Notes: generated by a model from the sequence alone, not told the origin. Counted from the first letter of the stretch, positions 24,662-35,178 are shown. The stretch: DNA of 64,000 nucleotides from Conexibacter sp. CPCC 206217 (GCF_030646165.1 NZ_JAUTDO010000012.1:62001-126000); one strand, 5' to 3'. Made by a program: numbers and translations.

Positions 24662-25428
24662 GCGGGATAGGCTCCACGATGATGAGTGAGGAGCTCGAGC
24701 AGCTGCGGGAGGAGCTGGCACGACTGCGTGCCGCGCTTGCGCTGCGCGAGCGGGAGGCGGACGAGCGGGCGCGGGAGTTGCAGCGCTATTCCGACCAGTT
24801 GCGACGCGCCTCCGAGCTCGAGCACACACGCGCGCAGGAGCTGCGACGCTCCTACGACGCGACGGTGCGCGCGCTCGCGGACGCCGTCGAGGCGCGCGAC
24901 GCCTACACCGGCAAGCACGCCGAGCGGGTCGCGGCATACGGGCTCGCGCTCGCGCGCGAGTGCGGGATGTGCGTCGAGGAGCCGCAGATCGAGTTCGGCT
25001 TCCTGCTGCACGACATCGGCAAGGTCGCGATCTCCGACGCGATCCTGCACAAGCCCGGGACGCTGACCGTGCCGGAACGGGACCTGATGCGCCGCCACCC
25101 GGTGATCGGCGACGAGATCGTCAGCGGGATCGAGTTCCTGAGCGAGGCGCGGCACGTCGTGCGCTCGCACCACGAGCGCTGGGACGGGACCGGCTACCCC
25201 GACCGTCTCGCCGGCGAGAAGATCCCGCTCGCCGCGCGCGTCTTCGCCGTCGCCGACACGTTCGACGCGCTCACCAGCGACCGTCCCTACCGCGCCGCGG
25301 CGTCGTTCGCGACCGCCCGCGACGTGATCGCGCAGGAGGCCGGGACGCAGTTCGACCCCGACGTCGCGCAGACGTTCCTGTCGCTGCCCGACGAAGCGCT
25401 GGAGCAGATCCGCCTCACGCTGCTCTGA
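24658..25428 (+). CDS. HD-GYP domain c-di-GMP phosphodiesterase with N-terminal coiled coil
   Basis: 256 residues. Residues about 8-65 form a heptad-like coiled coil (EELEQLREELARLRAALALR). The rest is an HD-GYP domain with all signature residues: HAERVAAYG, LLHDIGK, HHERWDGTGYP and FDALTSDRPYR. These should bind a di-iron centre and hydrolyse cyclic-di-GMP. No receiver or membrane segment is present, so localisation would depend on a partner bound through the coiled coil. The start overlaps the sulfurtransferase stop (ATGA); a second ATG pair at 24679 is an alternative. A GGDEF cyclase is encoded about 10 kb away. Confidence 0.92.
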   Translation: MSGIGSTMMSEELEQLREELARLRAALALREREADERARELQRYSDQLRRASELEHTRAQELRRSYDATVRALADAVEARDAYTGKHAERVAAYGLALARECGMCVEEPQIEFGFLLHDIGKVAISDAILHKPGTLTVPERDLMRRHPVIGDEIVSGIEFLSEARHVVRSHHERWDGTGYPDRLAGEKIPLAARVFAVADTFDALTSDRPYRAAASFATARDVIAQEAGTQFDPDVAQTFLSLPDEALEQIRLTLL

Positions 25429-25437
25429 ACGCACGAC

Positions 25438-25457
25438 GGGCGCCTCTGAGGGCGCCC
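25438..25457 (+). terminator. Terminator hairpin after the HD-GYP gene
   Basis: GGGCGCC (25438-25444) pairs with GGCGCCC (25451-25457) around a 6-nt loop, 10 bp after the stop. Confidence 0.65.
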
Positions 25458-25475
25458 GCGGAAGAAGCACGGCAA

Positions 25476-25498
25476 GGGCGCGCGCAAACCGCGCGCCC
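25476..25498 (-). terminator. Terminator hairpin after secG
   Basis: A perfect 9-bp stem (GGGCGCGCG / CGCGCGCCC) with a CAAAC loop begins about 5 bp past the secG stop on the minus strand. Confidence 0.75.
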
Positions 25499-25502
25499 GT
25501 GT

Positions 25503-25730
25503 TCAGCCGAGTTTCAACAGGATGATCGTGTTGATGCCGAACGCGATCGCGAAGCCGAGCGTCCAGCGGTTCAGGTTGCGCTCGACGAGCGAGCCGCCGC
25601 CGAACGGACCGGAGCCTGTGCCGACGCCGAACGCGCCGGAGAGACCGGTGTCTCTGCCCGAGTGCATGAGGATCAGCAGCACGAGGACGATGGCGATGAA
25701 GATCTGGACTATCGACAGAAGCGTGTACAT
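25503..25730 (-). CDS. secG: Protein translocase subunit SecG
   Basis: 75-residue membrane protein with two hydrophobic helices (YTLLSIVQIFIAIVLVLLIL and GFAIAFGINTIILL). They flank a Gly/Ser-rich cytosolic loop with the SecG signature MHSGRDTGLSGAFG. It assists the SecYEG channel. Encoded 3 bp downstream of the CcmI-like gene on the same strand, so it ends the ccmE-ccmF-ccmI-secG transcript, with a terminator hairpin right after it. Confidence 0.95.
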   Translation of the reverse strand: MYTLLSIVQIFIAIVLVLLILMHSGRDTGLSGAFGVGTGSGPFGGGSLVERNLNRWTLGFAIAFGINTIILLKLG

Positions 25731-25733
25731 GGC

Positions 25734-26096
25734 TCAGCGCATCGTAGCCGACGACGCGTCCTCACGTGGCTTGTCCTGCTCGTCCGCCGCGACGGGAGCC
25801 ACCGGGGCGGACGTCGCGGGCTCGAGCGAGTCGATCCGCCGCAGCAGCTGGATCGCCTCCGCGCGCAGCTCGCGATCCATCACGCGGTGGTCCTCCTTCG
25901 ACAGCTTGCCGGTGCGGAAGTCCATCTCGGCGTCGCGGATCTCGCGGTACTTCGCCTCCTTCGCGGCCTCCAGCTCCGCCAGCTCGGCCGCCTCGCGCCG
26001 CTCGGCCTGCTCGATGTGACCGCCGCGCAGCGGCGCGGAGACGATCCACACGACCAGCAGGAACGCCGCCAGGATCAGCACGAACTCGATGAACAC
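25734..26096 (-). CDS. CcmI/CycH-like membrane protein of cytochrome c maturation
   Basis: 120 residues: one N-terminal membrane helix (FVLILAAFLLVVWIVSAPL), then a charged helix (ERREAAELAELEAAKEAKYREIRDAEMDFRTGKLSKEDH) that matches the N-terminal CcmI pattern E-K-eAlreIrDaE-D-r-GKLs-edY. A disordered acidic tail follows, and the TPR part of full CcmI is missing. In System I, CcmI presents apocytochrome c to CcmF and CcmH. Its position directly after ccmF supports this, while ccmG/ccmH are 34 kb away. Confidence 0.75.
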   Translation of the reverse strand: MFIEFVLILAAFLLVVWIVSAPLRGGHIEQAERREAAELAELEAAKEAKYREIRDAEMDFRTGKLSKEDHRVMDRELRAEAIQLLRRIDSLEPATSAPVAPVAADEQDKPREDASSATMR

Positions 26097-26106
26097 GCGC
26101 GCGCCT

Positions 26107-28305
<2,199 letters not shown>

Positions 28306-28339
28306 CAGCGCGCTTCGGTTGCGGCGCGACCGGCCCGCA

Positions 28340-28813
28340 TCAGGAGGACGGCGACGCTCTCATGAGTTCCTCCGGAGCGCCTCTGGGCAGCGCCTCGGGC
28401 GCGACCTGGAACTTCGACGGGCACTTGGTGACCATCGAGTCCTTCTCACCCACGAAGACGGTGTTGGCGCTGTCGCTCAACCCTTCTCTGCCGAGCTGGA
28501 CCTTGACCATCACGCCGCGTCCCTCGCGGAACGGGTCCGGGACGAGGCCCGTGTAGCGGACTCTCGCCGAGACTCTTCTGTGCGGGTCGAGGATGCGGAA
28601 GTACAGCACCCCGTCCCCGCGCACGACCGATCTCGGTGCGACGGTGCCGGCGAGCGTGTAGGTCTCGCCCGCTCTCGCCGTCTCGAGCAGTTGGCCCGCA
28701 GTCTTCTCGTCGCTGCCCGCGCTGAAGCTCGTGTAGACGAGCGCGCTCGCCAGCAGCAGAGCGGCCGTCGCGGCGACGACGAGGCGGATGCGGCGTTTGC
28801 GACTGGGGTCCAT
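28340..28813 (-). CDS. ccmE: Cytochrome c maturation protein CcmE with Cys in place of the heme-binding His
   Basis: 157 residues. A basic N-terminus (DPSRKRRIRL) and one membrane anchor (VVAATAALLLASALVYTSF) are followed by an OB-fold periplasmic domain (YTLAGTVAPRSVV, VLYFRILDPHRRVSARVRYTGLVPDPFREG). Classical CcmE binds heme covalently through His in a KHDEKY-type motif. Here the aligned residues read KCPSKF (Cys131, Phe135), a CxxxF version of the CxxxY variant known from Desulfovibrio and archaea. ATG 28813 gives the usual short cytosolic tail. It is the first gene of the ccmE-ccmF-ccmI-secG run. Confidence 0.92.
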   Translation of the reverse strand: MDPSRKRRIRLVVAATAALLLASALVYTSFSAGSDEKTAGQLLETARAGETYTLAGTVAPRSVVRGDGVLYFRILDPHRRVSARVRYTGLVPDPFREGRGVMVKVQLGREGLSDSANTVFVGEKDSMVTKCPSKFQVAPEALPRGAPEELMRASPSS

Positions 28814-28937
28814 CAACGAGCCAGTATCGCACGCTCGGCTTCTCCACCCGTCCCCCCTTCCAGCGGCGTCCGCGCCATGACGTGAGGGTTTCAGCTCAAT
28901 ACCGCGAAACCATCTGCCGATCTCACTGTTAACGCTC

Positions 28938-29177
28938 ATGACCGTGCAACTTCGACAGCCCCGTACATCCAAGCGCTCCGGCGGCGTGCGCAGCTTCGGA
29001 CGGACGGCGACGGTGCAGGCACCGCGCCCGGCCCCCGAGCAGCGCCCGCGTCAGGATCGCGATGCAGGCGGCCCCGAGGATCGCGCGCTCTACCACTGCC
29101 ACTGCGGCTTCGTCTTCCAAGCCAACGTGTCCGCCAGCGTCGGCTGCCCGCATTGCGGCAGCGCGCAGGCCTGGTAG
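28938..29177 (+). CDS. Small zinc-ribbon protein
   Basis: 79 residues. A basic, low-complexity N-terminal half (RQPRTSKRSGGVRSFGR) is followed by CHCGFVFQANVSASVGCPHCG, two CxxC-type knuckles 16 residues apart that should bind one zinc. Proteins of this kind are widespread in actinobacteria without an assigned role. It is divergent from ccmE and may share its promoter region (28814-28937). Confidence 0.7.
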   Translation: MTVQLRQPRTSKRSGGVRSFGRTATVQAPRPAPEQRPRQDRDAGGPEDRALYHCHCGFVFQANVSASVGCPHCGSAQAW

Positions 29178-29206
29178 CGCGCCCGCCCGTCCGGACCCAG
29201 CCCCGT

Positions 29207-29854
29207 TCAGTTTCGCGCCGCGTCGATCGCGGGCGTGATGATCCCGACCGATCGCATCACGAGATCCTCGCGCGGCACCTCGGGATGGCGATACCACCAG
29301 CTCGCGAGCCCGTGTATCGCCGACTTCAGCAGCTCGGCGAGGATCCGCAGCTGGCGTTCGCGGTCGGGATGGCCGCCGAAGATCGTCGGGTCGTTGCCGA
29401 GCGTCGCGCTGAGCCCCTCCGCGACGCGCTCCTCCAACTGGCGCACGATGTCGACGACCTCGGTCGTGCCCTGCACCTCCAGGAACAGCAGCCGGCAGGC
29501 GTCGGGGTACTGCTCGACGAAGCCGAAGAAGACGTCGATCGCGCCGTAGACGCGCTGCTCGCCCGCCAGCGGCGCGATCGTCGTCGCGACGAGCCCGTCG
29601 ATGTCGGCGCGGATCGCGTCGAGCAGGACCGTGTACAGCTCCCGCTTGGAGGCGAAGTGGTCGTACACGACCGCCTTCGAGATCCCCGCTGCAGCGGCGA
29701 TCCCGTCCATCGACGCCGCGTGGTAGCCGCGCTCGGCGAAGAGCCTCACAGCAGCCCTGAGGATCAGCTCGCGGCGTTCGGGCGCGGGCAGGCGGCGGCG
29801 CTGCTCGAGCGCGCCCTGCGCCGCCGGATCGGGCCTTGTCCCCCAGTTCGTCAC
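29207..29854 (-). CDS. TetR-family transcriptional regulator
   Basis: 215 residues. The N-terminal helix-turn-helix (RRELILRAAVRLFAERGYHAASMDGIAAAAGISKAVVYDHFASKRELY) is a textbook TetR domain. The all-helical C-terminus carries the ligand/dimer domain. GTG 29854 is chosen since a -10 hexamer TAAGAA (29867-29862) ends 7 nt before it, implying a leaderless transcript, while the longer frame runs into the neighbouring gene. It follows the acetoacetyl-CoA synthetase gene by 43 bp on the same strand, so that gene or related lipid metabolism is a plausible target. Confidence 0.88.
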   Translation of the reverse strand: MTNWGTRPDPAAQGALEQRRRLPAPERRELILRAAVRLFAERGYHAASMDGIAAAAGISKAVVYDHFASKRELYTVLLDAIRADIDGLVATTIAPLAGEQRVYGAIDVFFGFVEQYPDACRLLFLEVQGTTEVVDIVRQLEERVAEGLSATLGNDPTIFGGHPDRERQLRILAELLKSAIHGLASWWYRHPEVPREDLVMRSVGIITPAIDAARN

Positions 29855-29861
29855 GTCGAGA

Positions 29862-29867
29862 TTCTTA
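29862..29867 (-). promoter_or_regulatory. -10 element of the tetR gene (leaderless)
   Basis: TAAGAA on the minus strand, 7 nt before the GTG start, with no ribosome binding site between. Confidence 0.4.
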
Positions 29868-29897
29868 CCGATCGCGGCGACAGACAGAAATGTCGTG

Positions 29898-31937
29898 CTA
29901 AAAGGCGGATGCGGCCCGTCGCGCGAACCAGTCCAGCGCCGTGGGATTCGCCAGCGCGTCGCGGCTGGCGGCCTGCGCGGGCGCCACACCGGAGAGGATC
30001 CGCTTGACCGGGACCTCCAGCAGCTTGCCGGAGAGCGTGCGCGGAACCTCGGCGATCTGCTCGATCGCGTCCGGCACGTGGCGCGGCGAGCAGTCGCTGC
30101 GGATCTGGCGGCGGATCGCGCCCGCCAGCTCGTCGTCCAGCCGCAATCCCTCGCGCAGCACGACGAAGAGCGCGATCCAGCCCTCCGTGCCGGGCTTCGG
30201 CAGGTCGACGACGAGCGCGTCTGTGACCGCTTCGAGCGCCAGCACGGAGCGGTACAGCTCCGCCGTGCCCATCCGCACGCCGCCGCGGTTGATCGTCGAG
30301 TCCGAGCGCCCGGAGATGATCGCGGTGCCGCGCGGCGTGATCTCGATCCAGTCGCCGTGGCGCCAGACGCCCGGGAACATGTCGAAGTACGCCTCGCGGT
30401 AGCGCGAACCATCGGCATCGCCCCACAGGAACAGCGGCATCGACGGCAGCGGCTCGGTCAGCACCAGCTCGCCGACCGCGCCGATCAGCGCGTGGCCGTC
30501 GGGATCGAACGCCTCGATCTTCGCGCCGAGCGCGCGCGCCTGCAGCTCGCCGCGGTAGACCGGCAGCGTCGGCACGCCGCCGACGAACGCGCTGCAGACG
30601 TCGGTCCCGCCGGAGGTCGAGAACAGCCACACGTCGGAGCCGAGGTGACGGTAGACCCACTCGAAGCCCTCGGGCGCCAGCGGCGAGCCGGTCGAGCCGA
30701 CGGCGTGCAGGTGGCTGAGGTCGTGGCTGGCGCCGGGCGCAAGCCCGTCCTTGATGCACGCCGCGATGTAGGAGGCGCTCGTGCCGAAGGTCGTGATCCC
30801 GGCGTCCTCGGCCAGCTGCCACAGGCGATCGAGCGTCGGATGGCCGGGATTGCCGTCGTAGAGGACGATCGAGGCCGGCGTCAGGAGACAGCCGACAAGG
30901 AAGTTCCACATCATCCAGCCGGTCGTCGTGAACCAGAAGATGCGGTCGTCCGGTTGCGCGTCGACGTGCAGGTTCTGGTGCTTGAGCTGCTCCAGCAGGA
31001 TCCCGCCGTGGCCCTGCACGATCGCCTTCGGCAGCCCCGTCGTGCCGGAGCTGTAGAGGATCCACAGCGGGTGGTCGAACGGGAGCGGGGCGAATTCGAG
31101 CACGGGCGCGGGCACCTGCTCGTCGGCCGCGGGCGACTCGCCGGCGGCAGGGTCGCTGCTGCCGGTCGCGCCCGCGACGAACGCGTCGAACCCGACGGCG
31201 TCCGCCAGGCCGCCGAGGTCCGCGTGCGGATCGAGGTAGCGCAGCACGACGGTCCGTCTCAGCGTCGGCAGCTCGCGCTGCAGCTCGGCGACGACGGCGA
31301 GGCGGTCGAACGGCTTGCCGCCGTACCGGTAGCCGTCGACCGTCAGCAGCAGCGACGGCTCGATCTGCGCGAAGCGGTCGGCGACGCCTCTGGCGCCGAA
31401 GTCCGGCGAGGCGCTGGACCAGATCGCGCCGATCGAGGCGCACGCGAGCAGCGCCGCGACGGTCTCCACCACGTTCGGCATGTACGCGACGACGCGGTCT
31501 CCGGAGCCGATCCCCTCCGCCCGCAGCGCGGCCGCGACCCGGGCGGTCAGATCGCGCAGCTCGCCCCACGTCGTCTCCGCCAGCGGCCGCAGCTCGCTCG
31601 CGTGGCGGATCGCGACGGCGTCGTCGTCGCGGTCGCGGAAGACGTGCTCGGCGTAGTTGAGCGTCGCGCCGGGAAACCACTGCGCACCCGGCATCTCGCG
31701 GCGGCCGAGGACGCGCTCGTAGGGCGTGTGCGCGATCACCTCGAAGTAGTCCCAGATCGCCGCCCAGAACGCCTCCGGCTCGTCGACCGACCACTGCCAC
31801 AGCGCCGCGTAGCCGTCGGCGCGCACGTCGCGCTCCTGCGCCAGCCAGCGCGCGAAGCGGGTCAGCTGGGCGCGCTGCGCCCGCGCGAGCTCGGGCGTCC
31901 ACAGGACCGGCGGGGTGGTGTCGTTCGCAGCGGCCAT
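29898..31937 (-). CDS. Acetoacetate-CoA ligase (acetoacetyl-CoA synthetase)
   Basis: 679-residue ANL-superfamily enzyme; it converts acetoacetate, ATP and CoA to acetoacetyl-CoA. It has the family-specific N-terminus (ARWLAQERDVRADGYAALWQWSVDEPEAFW, FPGATLNYAEHV), the AMP-binding P-loop YSSGTTGLPKAIVQGHGG, the Trp-rich FWFTTTGWMMWNFLV, VWLFSTSGGTDV, the GDWIEITPRGTAIISGRSDSTINRGGVRMG hinge and the C-terminal catalytic Lys in RTLSGKLLEVPVK. Length and motifs fit AACS better than acetyl-CoA synthetase. It has a GGAGAG ribosome binding site. It probably feeds ketone-body or polyhydroxybutyrate carbon into central metabolism. Confidence 0.93.
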   Translation of the reverse strand: MAAANDTTPPVLWTPELARAQRAQLTRFARWLAQERDVRADGYAALWQWSVDEPEAFWAAIWDYFEVIAHTPYERVLGRREMPGAQWFPGATLNYAEHVFRDRDDDAVAIRHASELRPLAETTWGELRDLTARVAAALRAEGIGSGDRVVAYMPNVVETVAALLACASIGAIWSSASPDFGARGVADRFAQIEPSLLLTVDGYRYGGKPFDRLAVVAELQRELPTLRRTVVLRYLDPHADLGGLADAVGFDAFVAGATGSSDPAAGESPAADEQVPAPVLEFAPLPFDHPLWILYSSGTTGLPKAIVQGHGGILLEQLKHQNLHVDAQPDDRIFWFTTTGWMMWNFLVGCLLTPASIVLYDGNPGHPTLDRLWQLAEDAGITTFGTSASYIAACIKDGLAPGASHDLSHLHAVGSTGSPLAPEGFEWVYRHLGSDVWLFSTSGGTDVCSAFVGGVPTLPVYRGELQARALGAKIEAFDPDGHALIGAVGELVLTEPLPSMPLFLWGDADGSRYREAYFDMFPGVWRHGDWIEITPRGTAIISGRSDSTINRGGVRMGTAELYRSVLALEAVTDALVVDLPKPGTEGWIALFVVLREGLRLDDELAGAIRRQIRSDCSPRHVPDAIEQIAEVPRTLSGKLLEVPVKRILSGVAPAQAASRDALANPTALDWFARRAASAF

Positions 31938-32017
31938 CTCTCCGCGCCGGAATCTACGGCATCGGCGCGCGCCGCTCGCCGGCAGAAACGCTGCGGTTGC
32001 AGGCGCAACGACCGGTG

Positions 32018-32023
32018 TACGAT
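32018..32023 (+). promoter_or_regulatory. -10 element of the anti-sigma gene (leaderless)
   Basis: TACGAT ends 6 nt before the ATG at 32030, no Shine-Dalgarno; TTGCAG lies upstream with a short spacer. Confidence 0.4.
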
Positions 32024-32029
32024 CGGGCG

Positions 32030-32512
32030 ATGCGACTGACGCTGCCGGCCACGGCCGAGAGCGTGCCCGTGGCACGGCATGAGGTCGCGCGGCTCGTGCG
32101 AGCGAGCGGCGCGAGCGAGCGAGCGCTCGCCGACGTCGCGCTGGCCGTCAGCGAGGCCTGCACGAACGTCGTGCTGCACGCCTACCGCGACCACGACGTG
32201 CCCGGCACGCTGTCGCTCGACGCGACGCTGCACGACGGCGAGCTGGAGGTCGTCGTCTCCGACGAGGGCAGCGGCGTGCACCCGCGCGACGACAGCCCGG
32301 GGCTCGGGATGGGGATGGCGCTGATGGCGGCCGTCGCGACCGGCGTCCAGCTCGACCACGACGGTGCCGCGACGCGCGTGCGGCTGACGTTCGACCTCCG
32401 CCTCGCGCACGCTGACACCGGCGAGCAGCCGGCCGAATCGGTCGCCGCCGAGCCGGGCAGACCACTGGTCGACGCGGATCGATCCGCGCCACAGGTCACC
32501 GATCGCGATTGA
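32030..32512 (+). CDS. Anti-sigma factor kinase-like ATPase (RsbW/SpoIIAB type)
   Basis: 160 residues: a GHKL ATPase fold of the HATPase_c_2 group with N-box SEACTNVVLHAY, G1 box DEGSGV and G2 box GLGMGMALMAAV. Such proteins bind a SigB/SigF-type sigma factor and phosphorylate an anti-anti-sigma protein. The C-terminal about 35 residues are a hydrophilic extension. A sigma gene of the matching family starts 31 bp downstream, strongly suggesting a partner pair. No anti-anti-sigma (STAS) gene is adjacent, so the release signal must come from elsewhere. Confidence 0.88.
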   Translation: MRLTLPATAESVPVARHEVARLVRASGASERALADVALAVSEACTNVVLHAYRDHDVPGTLSLDATLHDGELEVVVSDEGSGVHPRDDSPGLGMGMALMAAVATGVQLDHDGAATRVRLTFDLRLAHADTGEQPAESVAAEPGRPLVDADRSAPQVTDRD

Positions 32513-32543
32513 CCTCCGTGGGGCCCGGGTAATCGTGTGACAC

Positions 32544-33335
32544 ATGGGACCTGCTCCGAATCTCGCAACCAAGCCGGCCGCGTCGCCTCGTCAGCGCTCG
32601 GCCTCCTCGCTGCTGCGCACCCGCATGCTGGCGGCGAGAGCACGCAAGGGCGATTCGCAGGCGCGTGAGGCGCTGATCGCCGAGCACCTTCCCCTCGCGC
32701 GAGCGCTCGCACGGCGATATCGGCGCGGCAGCGAGAGCCTCGACGACCTCGTGCAAGTCGCGTCGGTCGGGCTGATCAAGGCGGTCGACCGCTTCGATCC
32801 CGATCGCGGGCATTCCTTCTCCACCTTTGCGCAGCCTACGATCGTCGGCGAGCTGCTGCGCCACTTCCGCGACACCGGCTGGGGCGTCCACGTCGCCCGC
32901 GGCACGCAGGAGCTGGCGCTGAAGGTCCGCAACGCCGCCGAGGCGATCGAGACCGAGACGGGCGCCTCCGCGACCCCGCGCCAGCTGGCAGCGCGCACCG
33001 GCGCCGACCTTGAGGCCGTCGTCGAGGCGCTCGGCGCGCTCGCGAACCGCACCGCGCTGTCGCTCGCGACGCCGGCCGGCCACGACGACGAGGGCGACGC
33101 GACGATCGCGGACACGCTCGGCACGACCGAGGACGGCTACAAGATGGCCGAGGCGCGCGCGCTGCTGACGCCGGCGCTGCGACATCTTCCCGAGCGCGAG
33201 CAGCGGATCCTGCGGATGCGCTTCGTCGACGACCTGACACAGAGCGAGATCGCGACCGAGATCGGCGTCTCGCAGATGCAGATCTCGCGGCTGCTGCGCC
33301 AGTCGCTCGACCGCCTGCACGAGCTGACGCGCTGA
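32544..33335 (+). CDS. SigB/SigF-family RNA polymerase sigma factor
   Basis: 263 residues with regions 2 (LIAEHLPLARALARRYRRGSESLDDLVQVASVGLIKAVDRFDP, FSTFAQPTIVGELLRHFRD), 3 (GTQELALKVRNA) and 4 (LPEREQRILRMRFVDDLTQSEIATEIGVSQMQISRLLRQSL). This is the group 3, general-stress/sporulation-type sigma family (SigB/SigF/SigG). It is encoded directly behind its presumed anti-sigma factor. Sequence before it (GGGTAA at about 32527-32532) could be a SigB-type -10 giving autoregulation, but a matching -35 is weak. A terminator hairpin follows. Confidence 0.92.
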   Translation: MGPAPNLATKPAASPRQRSASSLLRTRMLAARARKGDSQAREALIAEHLPLARALARRYRRGSESLDDLVQVASVGLIKAVDRFDPDRGHSFSTFAQPTIVGELLRHFRDTGWGVHVARGTQELALKVRNAAEAIETETGASATPRQLAARTGADLEAVVEALGALANRTALSLATPAGHDDEGDATIADTLGTTEDGYKMAEARALLTPALRHLPEREQRILRMRFVDDLTQSEIATEIGVSQMQISRLLRQSLDRLHELTR

Positions 33336-33343
33336 CCCGCGAC

Positions 33344-33384
33344 GGCGGGGAGCGTCGCGCGCGACCTGCGCGCCGCTCCCCGCC
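33344..33384 (+). terminator. Terminator after the sigma-factor gene
   Basis: A perfect 11-bp stem (33344-33354 with 33374-33384) encloses a GC-rich, partly self-pairing loop, 9 bp past the stop. Confidence 0.75.
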
Positions 33385-33498
33385 ATCGCCCCGGGACGGA
33401 ATCCGCATTGCCACGATATGCGCAGTTCGCGCGCATCTCTACGCGCGGTCCGCACGCAAGCGGCGCCCGCTTCATAGGTTTCCTCTAGTTTCTGCGTG

Positions 33499-34674
33499 AT
33501 GCCGACAGCTCCGCGCGAGCAGATCGCCGGGCACCTGCGCGCGAGCGCCGACGCGCTCGCCGACGCGGTGCTCACGCGCGTCCAGGCCTGCGCGCCCGGG
33601 AACGCCTCGCCCGACGCGGCGACGCTGCGCAACCTGCGGCTCGGAGCGAGAGCGGCGGTCGACTTCTTCCTCGCGCGCCTGGCGGTCGACGACGAGCCCG
33701 ACACCGCCCTGTTCGTCGCGCACGGACGGGCGCAGCAGGCGGCCGGGCGGTCGCTGCCGGAGCTGCTGGCGTTCTACCGGCTCGGCGGAATGGCGATGTG
33801 GGAGGGCGCGCAGGCGCTGCCGATCAGCCACGAGCTGGCGCCGGAGGCGATCTTCATGCTCGGCGCCGAGGCGCTCGGCACCGTCGACGCGCTGTCGGTC
33901 GCCGCGGTCGAGGGCTTCACGACGCAGGAGGCGGAGACGCTGCGGCGCGAGCTGGCGCGGCGCGAGCGGCTCGCCTCGCTGCTGCTGAGCGACCGCCCGA
34001 GCGCGCCGGAGCAGCTGCTCGCCGCCGCCGAGGCGGCCGGCTGGACGCTGCCGCCGCGCGTGCGCGTCGCGGTCGCCGCGCTGCCGATCGAGCCGCCGCC
34101 CGGCAGCACCCGCGCGGGGCCGGCGCGCGTGCTCGGCGCGACCGTCGACGGCGGCCGCCGGGCGCTCGTCGTCGCCGCCGACGACGACGCCGAGGCCGAG
34201 CCGTGGCTGCTGCGCGCCGCCCGCGCCCAGCACCTGGAGCCGCCGCTGGCGATCGGCCCGGCCGTCGCCCCTGCCCATGCCGCCCGCAGCCTCGCCCGCG
34301 CGGCAGCGCTGCTGGACCAGGCGCCGGCGCTCGCCGCCGCGCCCGTCCCCTTCCCCCTCCTGCGCTGCGACGACCACGAGATCGACCTGCTGCTCGGCGC
34401 CGCGCCGGAGCTGGCGCGGGCGGTCGTGACGCGGCGACTCGCCGCATTCGACGGACTCGCCGCGACGCAGCGCGAGCGGCTGTTGGAGACGCTCGCCGGC
34501 TGGCTCGCCCACCCGGCGCGGCCGCAGGCGATCGCGGACGAGCTGGGCGTCCACGTGCAGACGGTCCGCTATCGCCTGCGCCAGCTGCGCGAGCTGCTCG
34601 GGACCGCGCTCGACGACCCCGAGGCCCGCTTCGAGCTGAGCGTCGCGCTGCGGGCGCGTCAGCTCACCGTCTGA
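33499..34674 (+). CDS. PucR-family (CdaR-like) transcriptional regulator
   Basis: About 391 residues. The N-terminal half is an alpha-helical sensor-like domain (RSLPELLAFYRLGGMAMWEG, as in PucR/RsbR-type N-termini), the middle is a weak GGDEF-like or DUF region rich in Ala, and the C-terminus is the PucR helix-turn-helix RLLETLAGWLAHPARPQAIADELGVHVQTVRYRLRQLRELLG. Such regulators often control catabolic genes. ATG 33499 is preferred over the GTG one codon earlier. It faces the ferritin-like gene tail-to-tail with a 3-bp gap, and no target can be named. Confidence 0.82.
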   Translation: MPTAPREQIAGHLRASADALADAVLTRVQACAPGNASPDAATLRNLRLGARAAVDFFLARLAVDDEPDTALFVAHGRAQQAAGRSLPELLAFYRLGGMAMWEGAQALPISHELAPEAIFMLGAEALGTVDALSVAAVEGFTTQEAETLRRELARRERLASLLLSDRPSAPEQLLAAAEAAGWTLPPRVRVAVAALPIEPPPGSTRAGPARVLGATVDGGRRALVVAADDDAEAEPWLLRAARAQHLEPPLAIGPAVAPAHAARSLARAAALLDQAPALAAAPVPFPLLRCDDHEIDLLLGAAPELARAVVTRRLAAFDGLAATQRERLLETLAGWLAHPARPQAIADELGVHVQTVRYRLRQLRELLGTALDDPEARFELSVALRARQLTV

Positions 34675-34677
34675 GGC

Positions 34678-35178
34678 TCAGTCCTCAAACTCGCGCAGGT
34701 AGCGCTCGAACTGCCGCATGTGGCCTTCCTCGTCGCGCAGCACGTCGATCACCATGTCCTGCGTCGCCCAGTCGACGCCGTCACACACCTCGATGATGCG
34801 CGTGTAGTGCTCGATCGCACCGGCCTCCGCTTCGATCACGCCACGAATCACCGTCACGACGTCGGTCGCGTCGTCGGGCGGCTGCAGGAAGGTCTGCTCG
34901 GCGACGAACTGCAGCGAGCCGGGCGGGGTGCCGTACAGCTCCTTGATCCGCTGCGCGAACGCTCTCGCGTGGCCGAGCTCCTCGGTCACGTCGGCGGCAA
35001 GCGCTTCGGCGACCTCTTCCGCGCGGATGCCGTCGAGGTTGGCGGCGTTGGCGAGGTAGCTCATCACCGTCTCCATCTCCATCCAGTACGCGCGCGTCAG
35101 CAGCTGGACGATCTCCTGCCGCTTGTCGGCGTGTCTGTCGGCCAGGATCCCGGCCGAGGCGTTGCGCGTCGTGGGCAT
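34678..35178 (-). CDS. Ferritin-like (bacterioferritin/Dps superfamily) iron-binding protein
   Basis: 166 residues, four-helix-bundle pattern with the di-iron ligand set: ExE on helix 1 (YWMEMETVMSYL), EExxH on helix 2 (VTEELGHARAF), Glu on helix 3 (GVIEAEAGAIEHYTRII) and EExxH on helix 4 (LRDEEGHMRQFERY). So it should oxidise or store iron. The start at 35178 follows a GGAG-rich site. It lies 62 bp behind a 62-codon ORF whose upstream region has two tandem TTAGG-N4-CCTAA-like iron boxes, so iron-dependent control is likely. Length is close to small ferritin-like DUFs and Dps proteins; exact subfamily not settled. Confidence 0.82.
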   Translation of the reverse strand: MPTTRNASAGILADRHADKRQEIVQLLTRAYWMEMETVMSYLANAANLDGIRAEEVAEALAADVTEELGHARAFAQRIKELYGTPPGSLQFVAEQTFLQPPDDATDVVTVIRGVIEAEAGAIEHYTRIIEVCDGVDWATQDMVIDVLRDEEGHMRQFERYLREFED

